NCBI GenBank assembly: GCA_963970005.1
Contig: CAXAMN010027506.1
Location: 124,001-188,000, forward strand
Direction: 5' to 3'
DNA: 64,000 nucleotides
Origin: Durusdinium trenchii
Taxonomy: Eukaryota > Sar > Dinophyceae > Suessiales > Symbiodiniaceae
Shown here: positions 48,145 through 61,900 of the stretch, one piece after another
Numbering within the stretch: the first letter of the stretch is position 1
How the letters are laid out: every line of letters starts with the position of its first letter
Program-made: the position numbers and the translations under genes
The notes under the pieces: model-generated
Database searches by the model: none
Told to the model about the DNA's origin: nothing
What the model saw: the letters and a program-made list of their open reading frames with translations, nothing else

Positions 48145-51100
48145 GGAAGAAAAGATTGTCAATGAGGACCTGTAGATGGTTGTGTGCCTTAGTTCTTGTC
48201 AGTCGGCACAATGGCCTAAATCCCCAGCAGTTGCAGTTTTGGATTGAGGTTTCTCGCAGTATATACCGTAGCTTGCAAGGCTATGTAATGCTATGTACCT
48301 CTTGCCAGTAGCTTGCATCTGATGGCTCACATAGAACACCAAAACCCGCACCCGCGTTTGGTCACCCCCAGCATCTCTTGCATGTCTCGTAGTGGTGGCA
48401 AGACCTAAGAAAAACTTACAACCCCCCAAGTCAGACCTTTTAAGGGGGATCGTTGGCTCAAACCTCCCGCCGAATCGCGCCACTTCTTTGTGTGCAACTC
48501 GCTTCATGTCTTTCGGACACAAGTGACCCCCAGGCTTGGCGGAAGAAATGAAGGTCGAAATGAGTGAACTTCGTGCAGGAAGTGGCGAATGGGTTCCAAA
48601 TCACCTGGCGACAAGCCCTCTGAAGCCCACAGTTTCACTATGAGTCTTGCTGGGTCTTTGGAGGAGTTAGCATCTCCAATGCTTCCAAATGCACGCGGTG
48701 CACATGGCAAGGAAATCCTATAGCCAGAAACCAGTGAAATCCTGATTCGGAGCCCAAAGGAAGACCCATTTCCCAACGTGAGCAATCCTGTGACCAAGTC
48801 CGTCGACATGTAGAATGTATACTGACGATCAATAAACAAACATTTTTTGATGAGAATACTGATGCGTCATGTTGTTTTGTGGTTTTATGATGCAGCCTTG
48901 ATTGGCTTGGCAATTAATTGTTTGGTTTCTCGCAAGCACTGAAAGGCCCTAAAACGGACTCCTATTTAACAAAAATGGGATGCTCTTGAGATTTCTTGAG
49001 CACTGTTTTAAGAACCGAGGATCAAGCCGATCCCAGCTAGTGCACGGCCGTGTCTTCCAGGCAATCACGTCGGTTCATCTGTATCCAGACATGAATCTCA
49101 TGTTGCTTCGGGAAAGTGGTCATGGCTCCCAAAGATCGCCGAACAGCTGGCTTGGCCAAAAGGTCCAGTGTCTTGAGCGAGAAAGGTCCGGACTTCTTCT
49201 GGGTCCACAGGGGTCCGAAGGTCCAAAACTCCTGAATCTGCAACAACGGTCTACTCAGAGCATGTTCTGGTACCCAGAAATACCAAAAAAACGGTCTACT
49301 CAGCACTGAGTTCTGCGAGCAGGGGGCGGTTTCTACGCTCTATCCACTCATAGGGCTGGATAGAGGGAAAATGAGGAGCGAGTTGTTACCCGGCGAAAGG
49401 AACTAAGGGCCGATTGCCATTGTGGCAAAAAAAAAGACCGTAGATGCTTCAGAAATTGGAGTCTGCCTCTTGTTGGCAGTATAAGACAGTACCTGCGCGA
49501 AGCATGGTATGGATGCAAACAAGCCAAGCAGCTTGAGTCGGTTTGGCTGGGATGCTTGGAAAGCCAGAACCTGAGCCTTAACATTCTGAGAGCTCTTGAA
49601 ATGAAAAGGTCAGAGCACGGTCAGAAACAAGGAACTGCATGCGGAGGTGGGAATTACAGTAGCTGCGCCGGCCTACCCACCAAAGCCCTACCCCCAGAGG
49701 CCAATCGAGCACGACACGGTGGAGTCTGCCGGCCTCTGATTTCCATCAGCCGAGTCTTCAGCTGCGACACGGACAGGGGGCCGTTGGGCTCCAGCAAGGA
49801 CGAAGGGAAGGTCACCTCTTTGGAGAATTCCTCGCAGCCTCACCGCAGTCACCGGAAAACCAGAGACCAAGTCAATGTGACCCCTGGCACCTGTCAAATC
49901 GAAGGCAAGCCAAGGGTTCGCCACATTGGCACAAATGAATTTGCTTCCAAATCCACTCGTGGACGCCAAAACAAGCCGCCAACTCCAACTCGTGAGAACC
50001 ATGAACCAATGCCATGGGCCTCTAAGTCATGGCACCAGGATCAATACATCTGACAGACCTCCGACCGGTGGGGACCTCTCTGGTGTACCTCCGACCGTGG
50101 CGGCACCGTGGCTCGGGGCGACCCCAAGACGAGAACGGTCCAAAGCACTGAGCTTCATCTCCGCCAAGCTGAAGCTACGCTCGGGCGATCGAGGCGTGGC
50201 ACCTGGATGGAGCGGGAGCGGAGGGCGGAGGACGGAGGCCCGGCTGGGGGAGCGTGGAGCGACACCATGCACCGAAGGGTCACAACGTGGAGCTCCCCCA
50301 CCCTCGTTCTCGGGAGTCTCTTGTACGAAGGGTCAACGAGAAAGAAAAAGAACATGAAACTGAAGGCTTCGCCGAACTGCTGGCGAAGGTCTACCCTTGT
50401 GCCGAACTGCCGGCGAAGGCGAAACCGAAACCAAACACATCCGCAAACCATGTATGATGTAGATTTGAACATAGAGAAATACTGTAGGTATCCGTTGGTG
50501 TTTGTTTGTATTGTAACGTGTGTTCTTCCAACACTCAGACACTCTCTCCTTGTTCAAAAAACGGTGTCCAAATATTTTCGGGCCAGCCACAGCGGGAGTT
50601 GGCCGTCAGCGGCGTGATGGGTGGCAAGAGCCCGGCACCACTCTTTGGACGTTCTGCCCACGAATCCGCCATCGTATTGCCTTAGATGTGGCACTCACCA
50701 GTCCGTGGTGCTTCGTCACTGGCTGCTCGAACGTCAGACACGAACTCTGGGACCTGAAAAGCACCGGGTCCGCACTGGGTCCTCTTTCCAACCAAACTCC
50801 AAACCAGCGTGGCCCCATGCTTGGAACATGTTGGGCAAGTCTGCGGATCGTCCAAACACGCCACGGCACGAAATCGGTTGCTCTTTTCCACGAGCTGCTC
50901 GTGATCCTCCTGGAAGGTCACATTGCTTGTCCAGATTTTGCGATTGTACCGAAACACACCCGTGATACTCGTGTTTTCCACATACACATTTACTTCCTGA
51001 AAGCCACCAGACAATCCTCCAAGGAACTTCACTCGACTCATTCGACCCCTTCTTGCCGCGCGTGCACACGCGTGCGAGCTCGATACGGCGCGCGAACGCT

Positions 51101-54100
51101 GCTCCCACCTGCAAACGCTCAAAGCTACCCAGCAGAGATTCATAGTCGATTCCTTGAGACGGTCGCCCGAAGAGTCGGAAGTGGGGGACCCTCGGAGGGG
51201 GGTGGAACCCTGTACTCAAAACTGTTCCTCCATCAGCAAATTTAAAGGAACACATCCTTGTACACACACACACACACCATTGAAAAAAAAGAATGGCCTG
51301 CAGCACGCATCAAACTCATTCTTTATCATTCTTCAGACTCTCCGACCAAGCTTCTCAACTGTTCCATGTTCTCGGATTTCTCCTGCAGGGCATGGGATGA
51401 AGGCACGGGCGTAAGTCCATTGGTCACATGGTCCGGCGTCAGTCCGGGCGCTTTAAGCTCCGCAGGCCGGCTAAATGTCACTGGTCCTGCTGCTGTTGCA
51501 ACTCGTTAAAGAGTTTCAGCTTCTCCTGGCTGACATTGTTCCGTGAAGAAAGTGCAAATCGATCGATCAGTGTAACAAAGGATTGAAGTCCTCATGGACT
51601 CACGGCGGAAAGATCCCACAGTGATGTGCGAAATCCCCATAAAAAGAAAGAAAGTGTTGACTAGGGAAGCCTCAAAGTTCGACCTGCAAAAAAGGAAAAT
51701 AGACCAGTCTACCCAGCCAGGGCCAGGGGGTCTCCCTATTAAAATACACACCCTGATGTGTTTCCCTTCCAGACCTGCTTGCACTCTTGGAGTTGTCGAG
51801 ACATCTCATGCGAACTGGAGCGAAGCTGTTGGAGCTCCTGCAGCCGGCAGCTAACAAAGAGAAATGGACTCGAGGATATAACTCGGGGCGTCGGAGTCGG
51901 AGGATGCCAAGAGTGGCCAAGAGTGGCGTTGGAGATATTGAATTCGATGCAATGAATTCGATGAGACCGAAGGCGATTCCGAAGGCGACTCCGATCATCA
52001 CTTGGGGTGTTCCGAATGATCTGTCTCACGTGCGAAGGACCGTCGCTCCTGCCCCACTCTCGCATGCTTCTCTCGAAGGACTCCTCAGCTTTCGGTTATC
52101 AAGTCCTTTTCTCAGTCGGGCATCACTCATGGATGATGCTCCCCGCAGTTTTACAGTCAAGCTGGAGTTGCGAGAGTTTGTCCAGGGAGTCCAGAAGACA
52201 TTCTTTCAGTTCGGCGTGTCCTGAAACTTGCCCTGAACTTACGAACTCTTCGGTGCTTGGTCATGGTCTTTTTTTGTGAAACGTTGCTTTCTGCTGAGTG
52301 GCTGAGCTGTGTGCTGAGCTCCTTCTCCACTTTCTCGGCCTCACCCCTCAGGGTCTCATGCTGTTCCAAGAGTTCTCGATGCGTGGTTTGGAGATCAAGA
52401 TGCTCCACGCGCATCTTGTTCAGCTTCTGCTGGATCGCCTCAGCTCTCCGGCTAAAACCTCTCTTCAATGCCCCAAGGGGTATGGGGGTGGCATCGCGGC
52501 ATCGCAACAAGGAGTCCAATTTCTTACCAACGCCACGAGCTGTCAAGGTATCGTTCGAACGACGAAAGTGTTGGAAGAAAAACGACGGGTCGAACAAATC
52601 GTTCGACCTGGTTGTGAATGAAAGCGACCAATGAAGCCACTTTGGCGGCCCCAACTTCCCCAACTTTAGAAAGTCCCGGGATCCGTTGGAAAGCACCAGC
52701 CATCAGCCATCTTCTCTTTTGGGACTCTAGTAGTGAACTGCGCACCACGAAAAGCCCAGCCGTTCCCTCGATTGATCCCTGGCCTGGTACTGCTCCTGCA
52801 TTCGACGCAACTGCTCCTGCAGACCAAGCTGAAGAGGCCCTCGCCTCCCTTCATGAGTTGTTCTAAGCAAACCATGAGTCGTCTAGAACGTTTGCGCTTA
52901 TAAACTTTATATCTTTGGAGCAGGTCTGCTGATGTGCTTGTGCTTGATGCAGCCGTCACAGAAGCTATTCACGCAGATTGCTCGGTTGGAGCTGCAGTCG
53001 CTTTGTTTAGGTGTTGTTAGCATCTATTCTATGCAAAGATGGTCTTTGCGGAATGCTGCTGGATTCCGTGCAGGAAAAGGATCCATATGCAGGTCTTCCT
53101 TTGTACATTCAGAAAATCACCGTGCTCCTTCTGAGGTCCACGTGTTCCGTTTGGTGGAGCTCTTGCGGCGACAAGTTACTGAAACAACTTGAAAAAATGT
53201 TTGCAACAACCAGCCAATCAACCAGCCGATCGACCACACGTGGAAACGTCCTCCAACAAGGCAGACTTGTTGTCTTCCTGCTTGATGATCACGGGCGGCC
53301 TGTCTTGCAGCTTCTGATGCTCCTCTGACAACACCACGTAGTCCTGTCAAAGGCGAACATCAAAGCAAAGCCTCTCTTAATGTTTCAAGGGGCTGGGAGT
53401 ATCCCTTGAAGATTCTCCATACGACGAAGCCAACGTTTGCTTTTGAGCCAGGGCATTGTACCACCCGCGCAAACGAATCTGTTCGGTACGCAGCGTACGC
53501 ACCTTTGAGAGAGATGCGCATGCGACAAAAAAGGCTATCGAAAATGAAGACGTGGCTCGTGACCTTTACGATTGAATGTGCATTCAACATGTAGCTTCTA
53601 TGGCGCCTTGGCTAAAAATTTCTGGAAAACACGAAAAGGCGTCAACAGGCTGACAGCAACCCTTCTCCACCAGAAACCGCGAGCATGCCCTTTTGCTGCT
53701 GGGCGTCATCTTGGAGCTGCTTGTACTCCGTTTCCAGCGCCGCGATACGTTCTAAATCATCTGAGCTTGCAGATTGTCCAAAGACCGAGCGCTCCAACGC
53801 TGCGATTCCTCGGATTCGTCAATGGAGCGTCCTTCCAGTTTCACGAAGTCCTGTAGGGTTCGAGTTCAGAAACAAGCCGCTTATGTCAGAAACACCTGAT
53901 ATCGCGCCGGATTGTCTCTGCGCAATTGCATCCCACGAAAAAGTCTTACAGCTTCTCTTGAGAACAGTCCGCATCTCTTGAGAACCGCTGGACACTCCAC
54001 TATAAAGTCTCAGTCGCATGCCACAAAGACCAACCATCCACCGACAAGCCCCGCTTTCGCGCGCCACGTTCTCCGGGGCTCTGTTGGGCAAGGTCACGTT

Positions 54101-54855
54101 CTCTGTATGGCTCGCACCACCTGCGATCTTCTCCATCTCAGAGACCTGCGATCGAGGATGCTGAGCAAGAAAACGAAGACGGGCAAACGAAGGAAAGCAA
54201 GTATGATTGGGATTGATTGGGTAAATATGAATGATTGGGGGTGTGTACAGTACTTAAATGGAGGGGACCCTCTGGCCCAGTGGATGTTGGTCTATTTTCC
54301 TTATCCAGACGGAACATTTCATCTGCGTTCCCTCTCTCTCTCTCTCTCAGCTCGAAGGCATCTCAGCTCCCAGCTGCAGCCCCCCAAAAAAAAATCCCAC
54401 CGTAGCAAGGGCCATGCTCCATACTTTCGCACGGAGCTTTTCTTTAAGCTTCTCATTCTCGGCCTTCAGCTCCTCCTGAAGAAAGGGTGAAAAGAAAAGG
54501 TAAGGGAAATGCCTTGTCGATTCGGAAAACTCTATGCCACGATGTGATTCTTTTCCTTTGATCTGTTGAAGTAGCCATTTGGGCGAACTGGAGGGCCACC
54601 ATGTCCGTTTCTTTGCCACAAAATTCTCCCTGATGTGGTAGTTCGTGGGCTTTGAAAGGGGCTCACGGAACTGACGCTTGATCTGGTTCCAGATGTTTCA
54701 ATCTTTGTGTTCCAACCGGCCGGACACTTCAAAGACCAAAACGATCACCTCGTTGCCTGATCACCTCGTCGCCCTTTCTCTGCCGAGGATCCAAGTCGTC
54801 GCCCATTTGATGTGATTCCGGAGCCACGGATACTCCGAACTCGAAAAGCACAGCA
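48145..54855 (-). CDS. SMC1 gene: extra coiled-coil plus globular segment
   Basis: A run of exons between the end of the arm and the ATPase head. In order: 54765-54855 (DAVLFEFGVSVAPESH), 54617-54682 (IKRQFREPLSKPTNYHI), 54433-54475 (EELKAENEKLKEKL), 53678-53808 (ERIAALETEYKQLQDDAQQQ), 53248-53343 (VVLSEEHQKLQDRPP), 52761-52816, 52283-52451 (THRELLEQHETLRGEAEKVE), 52155-52220 (ELKECLLDSLDKLSQLQLD), 52045-52088, 51775-51837, 51487-51525, 51343-51382, 51109-51152, 50870-50909, 50699-50746, 50580-50642, 49734-49838 (VSQLKTRLMEIR), 49157-49237 (DPEEVRTFLAQDTGPF), 48605-48637, 48366-48385 and 48145-48170. Phases match at nearly every join (a few sites have alternatives) and at both ends, into the arm and into the head. 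About 450 residues: first two thirds coiled coil, last third globular. No known SMC1 has this at this place to my knowledge. It could instead be a nested gene on the same strand. Confidence 0.65.
51684..51753 (-). mobile_element. Introner-like element, copy in an SMC1 intron
   Basis: Read on the minus strand it begins GGGTGTGTATTTTAATAGGG, then AGACCCCCTGGCCC, and ends GTCTATTTTCC-TTTTTTGCAG. It starts 21 nt after the GT donor of the exon at 51775-51837 and points the same way as the gene. The real acceptor seems to be further on, at 51526. Confidence 0.65.
54237..54307 (+). mobile_element. Introner-like element, copy opposite to SMC1
   Basis: Begins GGGTGTGTACAGTACTTAAA, keeps GGGACCCTCTGGCCC, and ends GTCTATTTTCCTTATCCAG. 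Inserted in an SMC1 intron but pointing against the gene. Confidence 0.6.
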
Positions 54856-54997
54856 CTGCGGCGACAAGCAAACATGAGCAGCACAGCACAACCGGTGTGG
54901 ACGTCGCAAGACTCACAACGAAAACATCACCTGAAATAAAATATCCTGAAAGAGGGGTCTTGGTTTCGACTGCCATCTTCTGAGCCAACGCACTCAC

Positions 54998-55907
54998 TCG
55001 GCTCGCCTGCGGTAGACCTCCTGAATCTCCTCCTGGACCTGCTGGCCCAACGTCGTTTTGTCTGTTTGCAATCTCGTAGAATATGCAAAGTGCCAAGGTC
55101 GCCGACATTGACCCAGTATGTCTACGTTTTTCGAAAAGCAGATCGACGGAGCTCCCTGATCTACTTTTGCTGTTTAATTGCAAAGAGTCAGGTCATATCA
55201 GGTCAGCCTTTTCATTCTCTTGAGGGCCTCCCTCAATCCTCCATGAGTGTACTGTTCAAAACCTCCCTCAAAGGGTCTCACCCGGGCTCCGAAACCGAGC
55301 GGTCGGTTAACTCCGAGCATCCTCACGGACTCCGAGTCCACCAGGACGACCGGTCTTTCTCCCGTCCTTGGGACGAGGTTTTTGGGACGACCTGCGGTCC
55401 CGCATGCCCCCCCCCCACGACCAGTCCACCGGTCTCGCCTTGTGAAAGCACTCCATAAACGTCTCCCGTCTTTGGCATCGCACCTCCTCAAAGCTCCGCT
55501 CCACGGCCTCGACGGAGACGACAGACGACGGAGACGCGCGGTGGTCACTCCGGCGAAGGAGAAGCGGTCCATGTCCAGCCAAATATGGCAAAATGTTTGG
55601 AGATGTTGGGAGTAATTTTGGAATAATGCTGAACTCTACTTTCTCTGGACACCAGTTGCTCATGAATGCTCTGGTTTCCAAATAGGAAAAGCTCGATCGT
55701 AGAATGAGAACCCATACGCGTCATTTGAAAGCCCTTGGGCTGCTAGGCCTCCATTTTCTTTCGGGCACGTTGCGCCTGCGGACGGCAGACCAAAGGTCAA
55801 AGCCCTTGCTAAGCTTCCTCTGAAATGCCAGGAGCTCAACCCCTCCCACCCCCTGCAAAAACTCTTGAAAAGCAAAAAGACCCCCCCCAAAAAAAAAAAG
55901 AAAAAAA

Positions 55908-55941
<34 letters not shown>

Positions 55942-58900
55942 GCACCATTCACTCACAGAGCCGATCACAAATCAGTAAAGAAGGAAGCCGCACCTCACGC
56001 TCTGCAACCATGGCCTCTTGATCAGCCTGTTCCAGCTGGTCAAATGCCTTGCCAAATGAAGTTGGCAAGGTGGATCAAGAAAGACGTCTCCATGATTCAT
56101 GTATTTTTCTATTCATGTCATGTCTACAGCCAGAACGTTCCAAGTCCAGTCCGAGAAGAACTCTCTTCACCACAAAAGAAATAGCAGTAGCATCTCCTTC
56201 TCAACAGCCATGTACCAAAAGAACGCTTTCAACTCGCTCCAAAGATCTCCGATGGCTTCCTTGAGGTTGGGCTGCAGCTGCTCAAGCTCACCTCCCAAGC
56301 CTCAGCCGGTGCCATTCCAGTGCGCCAGTGCCCCCCTTTCTTCAGCCGTAAGACTCTTCTGTCGACCAGAAAAAAAATAAAGACTCCCTTCACCGAATTT
56401 CACCCACGCGCCGAATGGCACCCTCACAGCGGTGCGCCGAAACCGCACCGCACCCCGACGGCGTCTCGGCGGCCCCGGGCGTCGAAGTTCACTTCGATAC
56501 TCATCCTCCAACAACTGGCTCGCGGGGCCTGGACGAGCTCGCTCGGCAAAGCATGAAACAGAGCGGAACAGTTTGAGACGGACCAAGGAGTGCTGAGCTT
56601 TGTGAAACACATGGTTTGGCATGCAGCTGCTTTAAAGAGTGATAGTTTAAGCACTTAAGTCTCTGAATTCATTCTCAAAACACTTAGAGTTTCTGAATTC
56701 TGAATCCACCTTCGAGGCAACATGTAGGTACCTGTGTCATTTTTTCTCTGCTCCCAAAATTATCCCGCCTCCTGTGGCAGCTGCACGACGCTCCTGCAAG
56801 CGCCAGGCACAAGAATGAGACACCCACGCCACCCGCTCCAGTCACTTCGACGCCTCTCCACGACTGAGCCGTGCGTATCTAGACCTCTGAGCGGTGCTGA
56901 ACCTATCTGAACCTGCTCTCCTCTGGCAACTGCTGAAAGTCCAACTGCACGTCTAGACTGAGCTCGTTGGTCGTGGGCCTCGGGGATTCAGTCGGTCGTC
57001 CGAGTCCCACGGGGATTTATGTTGCTGGTGAATGGCTGCGAGCGTCAGGGGAACTGACTCGAACTGAACTGGAAGAAATGACTTGGGAACTTTCACTGTT
57101 GGAAAGCAGCTGTCTTGTGTCTCTTACTTCAGCCAGCTCTTGAGTTGCCGGTTTCCAAGAGCTTCGGTTCTGAGGATCTCACTCCCCCGCCACTTGGGCC
57201 TTGGTTGGCTAGGCGGGTGCTTCAACCGAAAGTGGATGTGCAGCTGAAAAAGTTCGTAAATGCTGAGCCTTGACAAGTCACAGCCTTGGATGGCTTGCCC
57301 CCTCGGCTTGACGCCGATGGCTCATTGGTTCTTGGATGCTACCGTAGAGGTGCACCACAGTGAAACGTCTTTCACCAAGACGCCACTCTGCGCAAGGCAG
57401 CTTTGCTGTCCTTCTTGGAGCCCAAGAAGGGAAGGTCGATCTCCTTGCCGAAGGTTCTTCGGTTTTTCATCATCTGGGAGTGGACTCTGTCTGTCAGCTG
57501 CGCCTCTAACACACTTTGGCAAAGGAGCTGCAACCGCGCCTGACAAGGGCATACAAGTGCTCACACAGTAGACCGCCGTATAGACCCGCAGTGCCTACGG
57601 AATCTACTTCGCTACTTCCGTTGCTTCACAAGATCGACGAAGCAGGACAAGAATCATCTTTGTTGTTAGTCTAAGTTGGTTTATTAATACAACATATAAC
57701 ATATTTATATATATATAATACATATATATATAATTATATATATACTCCTCTGCTCCAGCAAGATGTACCTCCTTTCCGCGCCTCTCGCACCTCCTTCAGC
57801 TCTGCACCCAGCGTCGCAAGGCGCCGCTCGCCCTGCAAAACCAGCGGGGCGAGAATCTTTCCCATTCTGGGCGACAAATGTCAGTGTAAGGTGATCCCAA
57901 AGGTTTCTACGACAATTCCGACAATTCCAAACTCCTTTGTGAAGCCAAACTCATTTGGGAACGAATTTGTAAACAAGAAGCAGTGCATCCGACTAGATTC
58001 CTTACCCCTTTCTGGATACCAGCATCAAATGGCTAAAAATGATTTCCTCAAGGCCTCAACTGTTCAAAACACATGTGCATGAAAAAGGCTTGCAGTTCTT
58101 GCTATTCTTGAGACAGAAAGAAAGAACATCAAACAGATCCGCCAATGCCATCCAACGGATCCAAAGAATCCCTCTTGGCACCAGCGGTCCACCGATCTCC
58201 GGTACGGAACGAAGGCTTCTTTGACGCCTCCGATGCCCTGCGCTGCTTCTCCTTCAGCTCGCGGCGGGCAGCGGACACCGCCTGTTTCCGGAAAAAGGGA
58301 GCTTCGTGCGAAGGAGGGAATCTCTGATGGGTGATCATTCTCCAATTAAACTATAACATACGGATGATAGGAGGGCACTTCAAAGCAAGCAACCAGCTTT
58401 AGGGTTCTGTGACCTTACCCGGTAAGCTCCTCCAGTGCTTTCTGCTTTTGCCCGAAACCGACCGCGACACCTGCCTTCTGACGCCTTCGGCATGATAACA
58501 ACTGCTGCAAGTAGCATGCAGCAGCATGCAGTCATGCTCACCACTTCTAGATCGCAGCCTCTCGTTAATCCCTTGCGAGCGTCCTTTGCCACTCTGATGC
58601 AATTACAGCAATCCAATGGACCAAAACGGTAGCACTGAAAATAGTGCCCCCATCGTCACTTTCAGGTTTGCCAAAAAACAACAAAAGACTTCACAAAGTA
58701 AGCAGGTTGGACATGTGGGTGAGCTGAATCCAACCTGCTCCTGAGCTTTCAGGACCTCCTCTTGCTGCTGCAAGGCCTCCAGGAGCGGCGGAAAACTACG
58801 GACACTCAAAACCCCTCCACCCCTCAGATCTCCGTCAAACCTGCATCGGAATCTGTCTCGCTTTTGTTTCATAGAAACTGTTTGGCGCGCTCCAGGAACA

Positions 58901-61900
58901 GTAACGTTCAGGCTTTCCAACCTCGGCTTCTGCATCCACCCGCTGCACGCAAGCCTAGATGGATCCGTCACGGGGGACGGCCTTGAGTTTCTTCTACTTT
59001 GGCGTTTGCGTAGGACGTCGTAAGTTGAAAGGATTGGCCTTTTCAGGAGCCCTAAACAAAGTTGACTACCTTGAATCATGAGTTGAGAAGGTCCCACCTA
59101 CTCTGTAACTCGATCGGAGGAGCAGAGTTTAGCCAGCCAGTCCATCCAAGCAATGACTTATCGGGGAGTAGCAACGCCATACAACAACTCAGTAGGCCAG
59201 GTGATCTTCAATGCTGGAGCACCAGACAATCTGCACCACAAAATATCCCGATATGTGCGCCCCGACCGTCATTTTCTGGTCCAGCTCTTGATGGCGCTCT
59301 TTGAGCTTTTCCACTGCAGCCTACAACAGCCACATGTTCGGCCCACTCACATGAACCTTCATTGAAAGCACAAATGCTGGCAGAACCTTGGCAGTTTTCT
59401 TTCACCTATAGTTGTCATTTAGGGTGTGGTTCCAAGCGAGGTGGGCACCAATCTCGACCAAGCAGAACAGACAGTTTACATGGTCTCCGACTAGCCAAAA
59501 CAATGAAGAGCGGCTATGTGGGTGCTATATGTGTTACTAGACTACAAACAATAATGGATCTGATGATCATGCACTTAATGTCCAGCCGGAATGACCACTC
59601 CAAGCACCAGCCTTGTCTTCGCCCACATTGCGGCTGCGCCTCTCCTTGTGGCCAGCCATATTGCTCCACGGAAGTTAGAAAGCGAAAGAAAGGTCAGCTG
59701 GCAACAGAAATTGGATACTTTTGGGAATACCGCCAAACGTAGGAACAACAAATTGGATTTCTGTTGTACAGTAGTTACTCAGTAGTTGAAGCAAACTCAT
59801 GCTCGCTTCCACCTGGAGGGTCTGTTCCACCATGGCCAGTTCTGCCTCGCAAGCTGGCGAGAGGCGCAAGTGACGGCCTTCCATCATCTTCAAAAAAAGA
59901 ACGGGCAAGAAAAGAAGGAGAGGAGACATCTACAAGTGGATGGAGAGAATCATCTACAGTACATCCATTGGAATCATTGGAATCTCCCTGGTTTTGGAGG
60001 CTTATAAACGAATCCGGCTGCTTCTGCCGCCTTGAAGGCTGAGTGTTGCCGCAGAAGTGCCTCTTCCTCAAATTGAGAGGCCTGTAGTCACCCAGACATC
60101 GGTGCTTCGTCGATGAAAACAGCGCCATGCATCGTTCATCCATGAAAACCGTGTCACACCGAAAACAGCGCTTGGCAGCGACCTTCCATGCACAGCGACC
60201 ACTGGGCAGCTGAAACTCCACTCATTTGTGACTTCGAAAGAGAAGCAGGCGAAAAGGAGACGAAGAAACGAACTGATCGCCCAGGCCTCACGCTTGAACC
60301 GCATGTCCCTCTCCAGAGATCGAACATCGGCGCCCAGCTGTGCATCAAGCTCCGCAAAAAGGCCACTCGTGACGGCGCCTGCCGGTCTGATTCCTTCAAT
60401 GTCAGACCTACACGGTGTTTTCTTCAGATTTCAGCGGTGCAGCCGGGCTTTGGTCGTGGCAATATCCCGGAGATCTTACTTCCTGCATGTTCATCTTGGT
60501 GAGTCTTTCTTTCACACTCAACACCGCTTCTACGTCCATCCAAGAACTCTCTGTTTGAAACACAATTGTGGAGCGCGAAAAAGGAAGAACAGCAAAAGTG
60601 TAACTGCCTCCACTCTCAGGACTGACGCCTTTCGTGAAGCTTAGCCCATCTGCGCCTATCTGCTGCTCCAAATCCTTCAGCTCTTTCTTCAATTGCTCCA
60701 TCTGCAGCATAAGGATGCTCTCTCTCTCTCTCTCTCTCGCTCTCTCGCTGATTTGGGAAACTACCCAGCCCATGTCTTTCGCTCCCTTCACACTCCACGC
60801 CGTGCCATGAATTGCACACAGGCAAATTGAGAGAGGGAGAGCCAGAGAGCCATCCACAAAGGTTGGCCATCTTCCTCGGTATCGACGGCTAAGTGGAACC
60901 CAAAAATGGCTCCGGATGGCTCCACATGGCTCCGGATCTCCATCGGATCTGACCCACGATTTTTGTTGCTTTCATAGGGACTCCGACCATGCGAATGCTC
61001 CGCACCTCCTGCGGATTCTCCGGGAATGCAGCTGCGGCTTGCTCTGCAGCCAGGAGCTCCTCGTTGATGAAAAAGTTAGAAGTCCAACCGCTGGTGATGT
61101 TCCAAGTATTGGCAGGTCAAGAGACACGCAACCGTGCGTAACTCTGATAAGAGTTTGCCAGACAAGATAGCATGGAGAGGTCTACAAGACAAAGGTGAGG
61201 TTTGCATGGCACTTGCCAGCCCAGCAGGAACCTCGTCTACTCCACAGCCACTTGAGTATATTCGCACCATTCCAGCAGTCACTTGAGTGACTCCAGTCAC
61301 TTCAGCAGGGCAAAAATTCCACCATGTTCGCACTCCGGGCGAAATATGTGTTCTTTGCAACAAGGGATGCCTGTGGACCCGTCCCACTCGGCTCCCGCTC
61401 GGCGCTCCTCCCGCCGACCATCACCCCCTTTGCAGAGCAGCTCCCCGCTCCTGCTGACGTGCCTCCAGATCACTCTCCGTCCGTTTCACGTCCAGCCTCC
61501 GGCGGCACGGTGAGGCATTCGATGCAGCACGGTGAGGCGGCGGCGCCGGAGGCATTCGAAGACACGCGTTCAAACGCGTGGAACATCAAAACATTGACTG
61601 CGGATGATGACTTTGTGACTTTGCAATGCATTTGTTTGCCAATATATCGGTGGATGCTGTTGAGAACCCCAGACCATTGTTGGATGGTGATTACAAATTC
61701 GCTTTGCCTCGATCCATTCATATGAACTAGCAGAACTGTGTTTTCATCCTTGTGCCAACGCATCATAGCGCCTGCAAAGCGTGTCCCTATAACCGCGTTC
61801 ACGCCGATACACCGATACACATAGCAAACTGCACCGATACACCGATACACCAAGGGTTTTGGGTTTAGGGTATCGACTGACATATCGTCCTAGTCGCGTA

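Noticed and set aside
47703-48311. 202-codon plus-strand open frame
   Set aside because: Lies exactly opposite SMC1 head exons (47788-47926 and 48145-48170); it is their shadow.
51970-52040. Hydrophobic minus frame (IGVAFGIAFGLIEFIAS)
   Set aside because: Arises from a tandem GAAGGCGATTC-type repeat between two well-placed SMC1 exons; reads as intron.
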